Source: Roseiconus nitratireducens (GTDB lineage Bacteria > Planctomycetota > Planctomycetia > Pirellulales > Pirellulaceae). From it: 64,000 bases of DNA. This document shows, one piece after another, positions 43,018 through 51,761 of the stretch. How positions within the stretch are numbered: the first letter of the stretch is position 1; every line of letters starts with the position of its first letter. The position numbers and the translations under genes were made by a program. The notes beneath the pieces are model-generated. The model saw nothing but the letters and a program-made list of their open reading frames with translations. It was not told the DNA's origin and did not search any database. Location of the stretch: NCBI RefSeq assembly GCF_008629675.1, contig NZ_VWOX01000002.1:62001-126000 (forward strand), read 5' to 3'.

Positions 43018-44487
43018 ATGACTCATTCACGTTGCGCTCCACTTTTGATTCTGTTTGGGGCACTGACCGCCTTGAGCGGTTCCGTTGCCGGCGCCGCCGA
43101 GCGTCCAAACGTGGTGATTATCTTTATCGATGACATGGGGTACGGCGATGTCGGCTTCAACGGAGCCACGGTTCCGAAGACGCCGCACCTGGATCAGATG
43201 GCCCGTGAAGGGATGAAGTTCACGGATTTTTATGTCGGATGCGCTGTCTGCTCCGGTTCGCGGACCTCGCTGATGACGGGATGCCACTACCAGCGTCTGA
43301 GCATGCCGGCCGTCTTATTTCCCAACAGCACCCAGGGGCTTCATCCTGACGAAGTCACGATTGCCGACATTCTCAAGGACGCGGGATATCGAACCGCTTG
43401 CGTCGGCAAATGGCACCTCGGTCACCTGCCGCCCTGCCTGCCAACCAACCAGGGATTCGACAGCTACTGGGGCATTCCCTACAGCAACGACATGTGGATT
43501 GACCCGGCAAATCAGTTGTCCGATGACATTCACTTGCGGCAGGGTATCACGCGCGACATGTTGGAAGCCGGGCACAAGGCGAAGAACGTGGTGCCGATCC
43601 TGCGAGATGAGGAGGTGGTCGAGTATCCGGCGGATCAGTCGACGATCACGCGTCGCTACACCGAACATGCGATCGAATTCATCCGTCAGGAATCCGATCA
43701 GCCATTTTTTCTCTACCTTCCGCACACAATGGTGCACCTACCGCTGGCCGTCTCGGAAGCCTTCAATGACCCGAGCAAGGAGATGATCACCAACGCGATA
43801 GAAGAAGTCGATTGGTCCGTCGGGCAAGTGCTTGACGCCATCCGTGATGCGGGTCTCGCCGAGAACACTTTGGTCTTATTCACCAGCGACAATGGTGCCG
43901 CCGTCGGATCCTCCTTGCCCTTGCGCGGCAAAAAATCAAGCGTTTATGACGGGGGCATTCGTGAACCGACCCTGATGTGGTGGCCGGGGACCATCGAAGC
44001 CGGTTCCGTCTGCAATCAGGTCGCTGCTTCGATTGACGTCCTGCCCACCCTCGCGACGCTGTGCGACGGAAAGTTGCCCGACCGTAAGATCGACGGCAAA
44101 GATCTGTGGCCCTTGATCCGCGATCCCGAACACGCACCCAGCCCGCACGAGCACTACGTCCTGATGCACGGTCCGGGAACCGTCCGTAGCGGGAAGTGGA
44201 AGTTCTATCCTTGGCGTGAAGGCTCCGTCAAACAACGCGGTGCCGAACGAGAGGGACCCGACTCCGAATATCCGGTGCAGTTGTACGACACCGTGGCGGA
44301 CATCGGCGAAACCCGCAACTTGGCGGCCGACCACCCCGACTTGGTCAGCGATCTGCAGAAGGTCTACGACTCGCACCTGCAGGAGATCCGCGAGAACCGA
44401 CGTCCCACGGCGCGACTGCAACGTCGGCCCTATGTCGCACCCCCGAATCGCCCCCAAAAGAAGGCGGCAGCGAAGCGGAAGAATTGA
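43018..44487 (+). CDS. Secreted type I sulfatase with non-canonical CSGSR motif
   Basis: The protein has 489 residues from ATG 43018 (MTHSRCAPLLILF), giving a signal peptide ending near AGA-AER. NVVIIFIDDMGYGDVGFNG (metal site), then Cys78-SGSR at the maturation position, where Pro of the CxPxR rule is replaced by Gly. YRTACVGKWHLGH, FFLYLPHTMVHLP and VLFTSDNGAAVG are conserved. Formylglycine formation may still occur, but a Gly here is unusual. It is 85 bp after the TauE/SafE gene and may be co-transcribed. Confidence 0.9.
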   Translation: MTHSRCAPLLILFGALTALSGSVAGAAERPNVVIIFIDDMGYGDVGFNGATVPKTPHLDQMAREGMKFTDFYVGCAVCSGSRTSLMTGCHYQRLSMPAVLFPNSTQGLHPDEVTIADILKDAGYRTACVGKWHLGHLPPCLPTNQGFDSYWGIPYSNDMWIDPANQLSDDIHLRQGITRDMLEAGHKAKNVVPILRDEEVVEYPADQSTITRRYTEHAIEFIRQESDQPFFLYLPHTMVHLPLAVSEAFNDPSKEMITNAIEEVDWSVGQVLDAIRDAGLAENTLVLFTSDNGAAVGSSLPLRGKKSSVYDGGIREPTLMWWPGTIEAGSVCNQVAASIDVLPTLATLCDGKLPDRKIDGKDLWPLIRDPEHAPSPHEHYVLMHGPGTVRSGKWKFYPWREGSVKQRGAEREGPDSEYPVQLYDTVADIGETRNLAADHPDLVSDLQKVYDSHLQEIRENRRPTARLQRRPYVAPPNRPQKKAAAKRKN

Positions 44488-44526
44488 TCTCCGTCTGCTC
44501 GCGGTGGAGGTGGAAAGGCGGAATGC

Positions 44527-45345
44527 CTACTTTCGATACCATTCGATGTCGCAAGACGGATGCGACTTTTCGAAGGCGAGAACTGCCTCGGTCGTGACAG
44601 GTCCGTTGGCCGACAAATCAGCCTCAGTCAGCTTTGGCATCTTGTCCAGATGTTCAAACACCGCATCGGTGACCTGGGTCATGGAGAGCCCCAGGTCCGT
44701 GAGTGATTGGCACTGAACCAGAGATTCGACACCTGAATCGTCGACATCGGTGTGATACACGTCCAGCGATTTCAGACGTGGATGCCTGGCAAGGGACTTC
44801 ATCCCAACGCCCGTCACTTCGGTGCCGCGCAAGCCAAGATCTTCCAATTCAGGCAACGGCCGCAAGGCTTCCAGAAAGGTGTCCGATACCGATGTTGCGT
44901 TCAGTTGAAGAAAATCCAGGGATCTCATTTGCGAGATCGATTCGGCGGACGCATCGCTGATCTGTGTGCTTTGCAACCACAATTCCCTCAACGGAAGATG
45001 AACGATCCACTGGAGTCCATCGTCGTCAATCTTCGCGTTGCTCAGGTCCAGCCGCCGAACTTCGCTCAAATGACCGATCTGTTTCAGCAGTTCGTTGTCG
45101 ACGGTTCCCTTGCGGAGGTCGATTTTGTTGACAACACCAAACAACTCCGGACCGAACCATTTTTCAAATACCGTTGGCTCACCGATTCCCATTTGAATCT
45201 CGCCACCCGCTTCCCGGACGGCTTCGAACGCGGCCCAGCGTTTCTGAGCGTAGTTGGCGAACCACGCAATGCCGATTGCGACAGCCGTGAAAGCAATCAA
45301 CAACATTCGCAGGGAAACTCGAAGCCATCCTCGTTTGTTCGACAT
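44527..45345 (-). CDS. Membrane-anchored leucine-rich repeat protein
   Basis: The protein has 272 residues. An N-terminal basic segment and membrane helix (LRMLLIAFTAVAIGIAWFA) precede about seven leucine-rich repeats (VRRLDLSNAKIDDDGLQWIV, LRELWLQSTQISDASAESIS, LEDLGLRGTEVTGVGMKSLA and so on). This ribonuclease-inhibitor-like LRR form with one N-terminal helix is common in planctomycetes; its function is unknown, and the repeats suggest protein-protein contact outside the membrane. Confidence 0.85.
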   Translation of the reverse strand: MSNKRGWLRVSLRMLLIAFTAVAIGIAWFANYAQKRWAAFEAVREAGGEIQMGIGEPTVFEKWFGPELFGVVNKIDLRKGTVDNELLKQIGHLSEVRRLDLSNAKIDDDGLQWIVHLPLRELWLQSTQISDASAESISQMRSLDFLQLNATSVSDTFLEALRPLPELEDLGLRGTEVTGVGMKSLARHPRLKSLDVYHTDVDDSGVESLVQCQSLTDLGLSMTQVTDAVFEHLDKMPKLTEADLSANGPVTTEAVLAFEKSHPSCDIEWYRK

Positions 45346-45390
45346 CTCAATCGATCCAATTGTCTGCCCATCGGGACATTATTTGCGCCA

Positions 45391-45440
45391 TTTCCGTCGG
45401 CTTGCGCCGACGGCAGGCAGCTGTCGTCGCTTTGCGACTG
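45391..45440. repeat. REP-like palindromic repeat, copy 1
   Basis: Contains the hairpin CCGTCGGC-TTGC-GCCGACGG (45394-45413) and a second smaller one around GTCGC/GCGAC. The 26 bases 45391-45416 recur exactly, inverted, at 47884-47909, and GGTCGAGCGTCAGC near 45453 also recurs. It lies between tandem minus-strand genes. Confidence 0.8.
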
Positions 45441-45560
45441 GAGTGGAGGAAGGTCGAGCGTCAGCAACCGGCAGGGCTGCCCGGTTTCTCACCCCCTCCC
45501 AAGCTACCCGCAGAACAACGGATAGGTTGATTATGGCAAGTCAATCTTGCAAGCAGACCG

Positions 45561-46226
45561 CTACGAAGTCGGGGCCGAAGTTTCCCGGTCCGCCGGCGGT
45601 CCGCTTTCATCAACCGTGCCCTCTTCGGCGCGATGGAACGTCGTTCCGACCAGCGAAATGGATTTGATGGAGCCGCCTTCAAACTGAATGGTCAAAGCCT
45701 CCTTCCATTTGAACCCCACCAAGACCGTCGTGCCGTTGGGGTGGGCTCTGACCCAGCCGCGAGTCATGGGCGCGTCGTTCCCCCAGTCGATCGAACAAAA
45801 CAATTGCCCCTCTCGTTCTGTCAGCGTTAAGGTCTGGTCCTTCTCATTGACGTACTGATCGGCCGCTTTGGCTAATGGGCACACCATGTCGAACCGCACG
45901 TTCGCAACGGATAGAGCAAGCACTTTGCCGTCTTTCCGCTCGATCTCCAACAGCTCCGCTGCCCTCGGTTGTTGGAAAGCGATCTGACCGTCATCTCTCA
46001 ACGTGAGTTTGCCGACGCTTCGCGGAGCGTTTTTGCCCCAGAAGAAGACGGCTTCGAACTGCTGCTCCTGCGGAAGGATTGTCAGATGCCGGCCCTCCTT
46101 CGCCTGATACCAGCCGCTGACGCGACGTAGCTCGTCGGCCGGTTTCGCGGGTGTTTCCTCCGCGACCGCGGCCATGGGGACAGCGAACAGAATGATCCCC
46201 GAAAGAGCGGACAATGTTCGACACAT
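45561..46226 (-). CDS. Hypothetical secreted protein
   Basis: The protein has 221 residues with a signal peptide (MCRTLSALSGIILFAVPMAA, cleavage near AVA-EE). The mature part is a beta-rich domain with two similar halves (ITGWYQAKEGRHLTILP-like RRVSGWYQAKEGRHLTILPQ and later KDQTLTLTEREGQLFCSIDW), suggesting an internal duplication. No family recognised. It is divergent from the PQQ-propeller gene at 46555. Confidence 0.7.
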   Translation of the reverse strand: MCRTLSALSGIILFAVPMAAVAEETPAKPADELRRVSGWYQAKEGRHLTILPQEQQFEAVFFWGKNAPRSVGKLTLRDDGQIAFQQPRAAELLEIERKDGKVLALSVANVRFDMVCPLAKAADQYVNEKDQTLTLTEREGQLFCSIDWGNDAPMTRGWVRAHPNGTTVLVGFKWKEALTIQFEGGSIKSISLVGTTFHRAEEGTVDESGPPADRETSAPTS

Positions 46227-46554
46227 GGCGGACTCCTGTGTGCATTGACGGTCGGTGCGGCCAGTGTATCCGATTCACCTGCCAAAGGAGAATTGAATTC
46301 GGTTTGAGACACTGCTGGGCGAGATTCTCAGCAAGTCATCGTATTGGACACGTTCGAAGTCCGGCGGAAGCTACCCGGTTTCCGTGGGATTTCTCTCGAA
46401 CGCATCCGGTTCTCCAGTCGAGGCCTGGGATTGCGACTGCACCCGATCCCACGCGTCGCCGATTGACCGCAGAGCGTGTATTCTATTGGCGATCGCGTCA
46501 TCGACGGATCATCCAACCCTGAACACCTTCACCTTCGTTTTTGCTTCGAAAACC
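46227..46554. other. Divergent intergenic region
   Basis: About 330 bases between the hypothetical gene (minus) and the PQQ-propeller gene (plus). I see no structured element; a long open frame through it is an upstream extension of the propeller gene and has no ribosome site. Confidence 0.4.
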
Positions 46555-47811
46555 ATGCAAAGCGTCCTCAAATCTCTGTCTGTCCTCGCGTTGATGGGTG
46601 CGGTCACCCTGCCCGTTGTAGCTGAAGATTGGCCCCAGTACCGGGGCATCACGGGCGATGGAAAATCTCAAGAGAACCTCCCGGCCGCGGACTGGAAAGC
46701 AACGGGGCCCAACGTTGCTTGGAAAGTCAAAACTCCGTTGGGCTTCAGTTCCTTCGCGGTGTCCGACGGGCGCTTGTTCACGCTGGTCGCCGTGGACGGC
46801 CATGAAGTGTGCCTGGCACTTTCAGCGGACTCGGGAAAGGAACTTTGGCGGGCGGAGTTGGGAGAGAATGATTACGGCCACGACGGCGGCAACTCAGGTG
46901 CACCGGGTAACCGTGGTGGCGATGGTCCCCGATCGACACCGGCGGTCGAAGGCGACAAAGTCTACGTGTACGATTCCCATCTGGTGCTCCGCTGCTTGAA
47001 CGCGACCAACGGGGAAGTCCTTTGGAGGCACGATATCGTCGCCGAGTACGCCGGTCGCAACATCAAATGGCTGAACGCGACCAGTCCCGTGTTGGGTGAT
47101 CAAGCCGTCTTCGTCAGTGGAGGCGGCGCAGGCCAATCGTTCCTGGCATTCAACAAAGACGACGGGAGTCTGATCTGGAAAAGCGGTGACGAAACGATCA
47201 CCCATGCCACACCGACGCTGGCGTCGGTCCACGGAACCCGACAACTGGTTTGCTTTGTTCAATCCGGGCTTGTCGGAGTGGAGGCGTCCAGCGGCCGAGA
47301 ACTGTGGCGCGCCTCCTTCCCGTTCAGCGTTTCGACGGCAGCCTCTCCGGTCGTGTCGGGCAACCAAGTTTATTGCTCAGCTGGCTACGGCGTCGGCGCC
47401 GCCCTGTTCGAAATCGCCGGTCAAGGCAACGCGGAAGAGATTTGGTTCAAATCCAACGAATTGATGAACCACTGGAGCACGCCGGTCGCCCACAACGGAT
47501 ACCTGTACGGCATTTTCGAGTTCAAGAAATACGGTCGCGCTCCGCTGCAATGCGTGGAATTGGCAACGGGTGAAATCAAATGGTCCGAACGCGGTTTCGG
47601 TCCTGGCAACTGCATTCTGGTTGGCGACAAACTGGTAGTCCTGTCCGACGCCGGGGAAGTGGCCATCGTTGCCGCGGATCCCAGTGGCTACCGAGAGCTG
47701 GCTCGGGCCGATGTGCTGGAGGGTAAATGCTGGTCCACTCCAGCTTACAGCGACGGCCAAATCTACGTCCGCAGCACGGAAGAAGCCGCACGGATTGACT
47801 TGGCAGAGTAA
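46555..47811 (+). CDS. Secreted PQQ-like beta-propeller protein
   Basis: The protein has 418 residues from ATG 46555 (MQSVLKSLSVLALMG), with a signal peptide ending VVA-ED. WPQYRGITGDGKS is the usual opening of planctomycete outer-membrane-assembly BamB-like/PQQ-binding proteins; repeats such as VCLALSADSGKELWRAELGE, LRCLNATNGEVLWRHDI and LVGVEASSGRELWRASFP are the propeller blades. The PQQ-dehydrogenase catalytic residues are not apparent, so an enzymatic role is doubtful; a binding or scaffold role is likelier. Confidence 0.9.
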   Translation: MQSVLKSLSVLALMGAVTLPVVAEDWPQYRGITGDGKSQENLPAADWKATGPNVAWKVKTPLGFSSFAVSDGRLFTLVAVDGHEVCLALSADSGKELWRAELGENDYGHDGGNSGAPGNRGGDGPRSTPAVEGDKVYVYDSHLVLRCLNATNGEVLWRHDIVAEYAGRNIKWLNATSPVLGDQAVFVSGGGAGQSFLAFNKDDGSLIWKSGDETITHATPTLASVHGTRQLVCFVQSGLVGVEASSGRELWRASFPFSVSTAASPVVSGNQVYCSAGYGVGAALFEIAGQGNAEEIWFKSNELMNHWSTPVAHNGYLYGIFEFKKYGRAPLQCVELATGEIKWSERGFGPGNCILVGDKLVVLSDAGEVAIVAADPSGYRELARADVLEGKCWSTPAYSDGQIYVRSTEEAARIDLAE

Positions 47812-47861
47812 GCCGCCTTCCGTCAAGCTGATTGCAGAACAGTACCACTGAATCAGTTCTA

Positions 47862-47909
47862 GTCGCGAAGCGCCGACAGCTCCCTGCCGTCGGCGCAAGC
47901 CGACGGAAA
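47862..47909. repeat. REP-like palindromic repeat, copy 2 (inverted)
   Basis: Inverted copy of the repeat at 45391; the 26 bases 47884-47909 match exactly, including the CCGTCGGC/GCCGACGG hairpin. It lies between convergent genes (47811 plus, 48011 minus) and may act as a bidirectional terminator. Confidence 0.8.
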
Positions 47910-48010
47910 CGGCTGCCCACCGTCAGCGAGAAGAGCGGCATTCCTCCCTCGCTGACGCTCGACCGTCCTCGGAAAGGCGGATGATCGAAAGCCGGGCAAG
48001 TGCCCGTCGC

Positions 48011-50494
48011 TTATCCTTTCCGTGCCGCTTCGATCAAGAAGTCGATCAGCGGCTGGCAGCGGAAGAAACCCGGCCAGGCACTGTGCCCCTGGCCGGCGGC
48101 CTGTTCCAGTTGGAACAACTCCTGTTGTCCACGTTCTCCGTAGACCTCGCCCAACGCGGCAGAATTCGATGCGATTGGCACCAACCGGTCATCGGTCCCG
48201 TGGATGATGTAAACCGGGATCTGGGCTTCCGCCAGAACCTCACTTTGCTTGATCGGGTTCCAACGTTCCTGGTGGAATTGCAGTTCATCCGCGCTGACTC
48301 CGTAGACAGCCGCGGCACGCTGAACGCCGGGGTAATCCGTGTAATCGAAAACCGGATAGATCCCGCCAATTGCTGCCACGCGGTTGGGCCGTTCGATGGC
48401 AAACCGAGCCACATACAGCCCCCCGCGGCTACGCCCCAGCAAAGCCGGTTTGCGGCTGTAGCCCTTGGACACCATGTCATCATACAACGCGTCAAAATAC
48501 CGTTGACTGTGCGGGCTGCCATAGGCCTCCCCCACATCGATTCCGGCCACCGCCACTCCCGCATCCAGGAACTGCTGGTGCATCCAGGATTCATTCCGAT
48601 CCGGGTACGGTGACAGCGTGGGGGCGTAAAAGATCCACGGCTTGCCCGTGGCCCCGTCGGCAGGTTCATTCGGTCTCATCAGAAAGGCGTGTCGCCCCTT
48701 GATCCGGAACGTTTCCGCATTGATCAGGACCTGGGTGCGTTTCGGCTTGGCCGCTTGCTGGGCTTCCCACATGCGTCCGCTGCGCGCGTTCTGATCCTCC
48801 GCCGCGCCCAAGACGCTTTTGGGCAGATCACGCGATGCCAGCTCGATCATGTCGTCAAGCATTTGCTGCCAGGTGGCGACCATTTGATCCAGTCGGTCGC
48901 CGCGTGGTAAAGCCAGATCGACCGATTCGGTTCGATCCGTCGACAGGTCATAAAGCTCCCAGGGCTCGCCTTCCGGAGCGACCGCTTTCCAGTCTCCCTG
49001 GCGGATCGCGCGGTGCTCGTCGTGATACCACCACAGGGTTCGAGGCTCCGATGGAACTTCCGAGGCAAATTGATCCAGGAAACTTTGACCGGGAGGCTCA
49101 GGGGCATCGGCGGGGTGCTTGGTCCCCGTCAATTCCAGCAATGTGGCCGCGATGTCAATCACATGTTGAGGCTGACGTCGGAATTCACCGCGTGCCGTCA
49201 TCCCGGCCGGCCAGGACAGAATCATCGGAGTGGAGATGCCGCCCTCGTGCGTCCAGGTCTTGTGCCTTCGAAAGGGGGTGTTGCAAGTCGTTGACCAACC
49301 CGGCCCCAAGCACAAGTAGCTGGCCGCCGATCCCGCCGGCGCCTCCGGATCGTGTCCATCACCTCTCACCATGATTTCGGCGCTCGCCCCGTTGTCAGAC
49401 AAAAACATGATCAGCGTGTTGTCCCATTGATCCATTGCTCGGATCTGCTGAAACACGCGTCCGATCGCGACGTCCATTCGGTGCACCATGGCGGCGTGAA
49501 CGGCCATTTTCTTCGCCTGAAACTGTTTCTGTTCCGCAGTCAAGCTTTCCCAGGGCACGGGCTTGTTGATTTCTCCGTCGCCCAGGATCTCGAATGCCTC
49601 CGGAAAGTGATAGGGTGGCCCCAGCTGTCGTTCCGGGGCGGACGGTGACGACACCGCATCATCATCCAACAACCCCATCTGCTGCATTCGCTTCCACCGC
49701 TGCTTGCGAATCACATCCCAACCGACTGTGTAGATCGGATCGTACAGCGCAATGTCTTCCGGCAACGCCTGCAAGGGGAAATGAGGCGCGGTGAACGCAA
49801 GGTACTGAAAGAAAGGTTCTCCGGCATGGTTGGCGGCGTGATCCTTCAGGTCCTCCACGGCATAGTCAGCCATCGCGCTGGTCAAATAGAACGAGTCGCC
49901 ATCGTTGATCGCTGGCAAGCGGCGGCCGTCACGCAAGTGCCGGGCTGGATTGAAGTACCGGCCCAGATCTTGAAGGTAGTAAGAGCGGTCAAAGCCGGAT
50001 TCGGTCGGCATGCCATCCAGATGCCATTTCCCGATGTGATAACTTCGATAGCCGGCCGGATCTAGCAATGCCGGTAATAACGTCGCCCACGCGGGACGTT
50101 GCCCCCGATTCCCTCCTCCGGTCGGCACGCCGGGAAGATGGTCGCGGCGAATCTGCTGCGCGTAGTAACCGGTCAGCAGCGATCCGCGCGTGGGCCAGCA
50201 CCGTGCGGTGTTGTAGAACTGTGTGAACCGCAGCCCCTGCTCGGCAATCGAATCCAAGTTGGGAGTCTTGATCTCTCCGCCATAACACCCCAGATCGGAG
50301 AAACCTAGATCGTCTGCCAGGATCAACAGCACATTCGGCGTCGAACTTGGCGGTGCCGCCATGCTGCGACCGACGGATCCAACCCCGGCGAAGAAAATGA
50401 ACGCTGCTACCGCGGCGAAAGCACTCGGGCGGTAGGTCGAACGTATTCTGCGTCGAAGCGACCGCAGGGGTGTCTCATCCAATTGAAGCATCAT
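48011..50494 (-). CDS. Sulfatase fused to an alpha/beta hydrolase
   Basis: The protein has 827 residues. After the signal peptide or anchor (about 20-47) the sulfatase domain spans about 52-545: NVLLILADDLGFSDLGCYGG, maturation motif Cys99-WPTR, YHIGKWHLDG, FFQYLAFTAPHFPL, LIMFLSDNGAS. A helical linker to about 587 leads to an alpha/beta hydrolase (588-827): nucleophile GRSRG (Ser689), acid in HGTDDRLVP (Asp768 or Asp769), His in GHSAWPG (His804). Both catalytic sets look intact. The frame is continuous, so this is one polypeptide. An esterase that removes acyl groups next to a sulfatase would suit acetylated sulfated polysaccharides; this is inference. Confidence 0.9.
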   Translation of the reverse strand: MMLQLDETPLRSLRRRIRSTYRPSAFAAVAAFIFFAGVGSVGRSMAAPPSSTPNVLLILADDLGFSDLGCYGGEIKTPNLDSIAEQGLRFTQFYNTARCWPTRGSLLTGYYAQQIRRDHLPGVPTGGGNRGQRPAWATLLPALLDPAGYRSYHIGKWHLDGMPTESGFDRSYYLQDLGRYFNPARHLRDGRRLPAINDGDSFYLTSAMADYAVEDLKDHAANHAGEPFFQYLAFTAPHFPLQALPEDIALYDPIYTVGWDVIRKQRWKRMQQMGLLDDDAVSSPSAPERQLGPPYHFPEAFEILGDGEINKPVPWESLTAEQKQFQAKKMAVHAAMVHRMDVAIGRVFQQIRAMDQWDNTLIMFLSDNGASAEIMVRGDGHDPEAPAGSAASYLCLGPGWSTTCNTPFRRHKTWTHEGGISTPMILSWPAGMTARGEFRRQPQHVIDIAATLLELTGTKHPADAPEPPGQSFLDQFASEVPSEPRTLWWYHDEHRAIRQGDWKAVAPEGEPWELYDLSTDRTESVDLALPRGDRLDQMVATWQQMLDDMIELASRDLPKSVLGAAEDQNARSGRMWEAQQAAKPKRTQVLINAETFRIKGRHAFLMRPNEPADGATGKPWIFYAPTLSPYPDRNESWMHQQFLDAGVAVAGIDVGEAYGSPHSQRYFDALYDDMVSKGYSRKPALLGRSRGGLYVARFAIERPNRVAAIGGIYPVFDYTDYPGVQRAAAVYGVSADELQFHQERWNPIKQSEVLAEAQIPVYIIHGTDDRLVPIASNSAALGEVYGERGQQELFQLEQAAGQGHSAWPGFFRCQPLIDFLIEAARKG

Positions 50495-50594
50495 CTGGCT
50501 CTTTCAAGAAACGTGGATCCGGTGGTCGCACCATCATAGCGGAGGCACGATCCGCGAGGCGGAACGTCTATCAGCCGATCCGCATCACTGGATC

Positions 50595-50684
50595 ACTGGT
50601 CTCCCGACGACTGGCCTCCCGAATACTGGGCCCCCGAATACTGGGCCCCCGACGACTGGGCCCCCGACGACTGGGCCCCCGATC
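50595..50684. repeat. 15-bp tandem repeat, six copies
   Basis: Units follow ACTGGNCNCCCGANN; copies 4 and 5 are both ACTGGGCCCCCGACG. The array begins within the stop codon of the phosphatase-family gene (50683) and runs into the spacer before the sulfatase-hydrolase gene. Its first unit shares GGTCTCYCGRCG with the repeat at 13432. Confidence 0.95.
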
Positions 50685-51678
50685 ACTGCGACGCAGACGG
50701 CCAGTGCATTCGGACGCTGACGCCGCGGTGGTCGGATCCGATGTTGCTTCCGATCCAGACGCGATCGACGGAAATCGAATCGCTGACCAGCACGTGGTCC
50801 AGGACCAATCCGGCAAGAAAACCGAGACGATTGGCGTACCAAGTCGGCCTTAATCCCAGACCTTCGAAGCTGCGTCGAAGACCGGTCTGACTCTGCAGGT
50901 CATAAAACCAGGGCGACCAAGGTGTCAGATTCAAATCGCCCATGACCACGATCGGGGCGTCTTCATCTCGCCGACGGTGCCCCTGCACTTGGTGCACGAG
51001 TTTTTGAAGTTGCTCATTTCTCGATTGAAAGTTGGCGGCATTGACTGGTGGCAAGGGGTGCGCGAGGATCATGCGGACCCCATCGATCTCCGCCTGAATC
51101 GTTGGCACGCCGCGCTGCCATTGGATTACCTGGGAATCGCTTAGAGGCCGGCGGCTGAACAGTCCGATGCCAAAATTTCCCGCGTCGCTCGGTACGGTCA
51201 GTTTGTGGGGATAACGTTCCGAGAATCGCTTTCGCAAGAAAGCATCCAAACCCGGCCCCAGTTCGAGAATCCCGACCGCATCTGGATCGTCTTGCACAAT
51301 CTGATCAGCGATCCAGTCGTAATGAGTGTTCGCTGACAATGCGTTCAATGTCATGACGGTCATGGTCGACACGTTGTCAGCCTCCTCGGCCATCTCGATC
51401 TCCCTGGAGGGACGCCACATCTGCGGCAATAGGAAGCTCGCGTGAATCACCATGCAGGTGGTGATCACACCAGCATTCCAGAAATCGCGATCTACCAATG
51501 CCACCAAGAGGAGCGCAGCAGCGCCGATCGAGATTTGGACGCGTAAGCTGGCCACCAGTTCGGCCAGGAACAGCGACCGTGCAAAAAGACTAAACAGGGT
51601 CAGAATGACCAGGGTCAAAACGGCTAATCGAAGCACGTATTTGATCGCACGGCGAACGGGTCCAACTGGCTTGGCCAT
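50683..51678 (-). CDS. Endonuclease/exonuclease/phosphatase family membrane protein
   Basis: The protein has 331 residues. N-terminal membrane helices (about 14-90) precede the EEP fold: TVMTLNALSANTHYDWIADQ, GILELGPG (metal-binding Glu), VVMGDLNLTPWSPWF (Asp/Asn) and VSDSISVDR with GSDHRGVSVRMHW (Asp-His). The catalytic set is intact. Membrane-anchored EEP proteins may cleave phosphodiester or phosphomonoester substrates at the surface. It follows the M50 gene by 83 bp on the same strand. The 15-bp repeat touches its stop codon. Confidence 0.9.
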   Translation of the reverse strand: MAKPVGPVRRAIKYVLRLAVLTLVILTLFSLFARSLFLAELVASLRVQISIGAAALLLVALVDRDFWNAGVITTCMVIHASFLLPQMWRPSREIEMAEEADNVSTMTVMTLNALSANTHYDWIADQIVQDDPDAVGILELGPGLDAFLRKRFSERYPHKLTVPSDAGNFGIGLFSRRPLSDSQVIQWQRGVPTIQAEIDGVRMILAHPLPPVNAANFQSRNEQLQKLVHQVQGHRRRDEDAPIVVMGDLNLTPWSPWFYDLQSQTGLRRSFEGLGLRPTWYANRLGFLAGLVLDHVLVSDSISVDRVWIGSNIGSDHRGVSVRMHWPSASQ

Positions 51679-51761
51679 CTTCGAAATTCGGCTCTTAACC
51701 GAATGGGAAAGGAGTACGCGACCTGATCTCCGACGGCATCGACGTGTCCGGAACGTCGACG

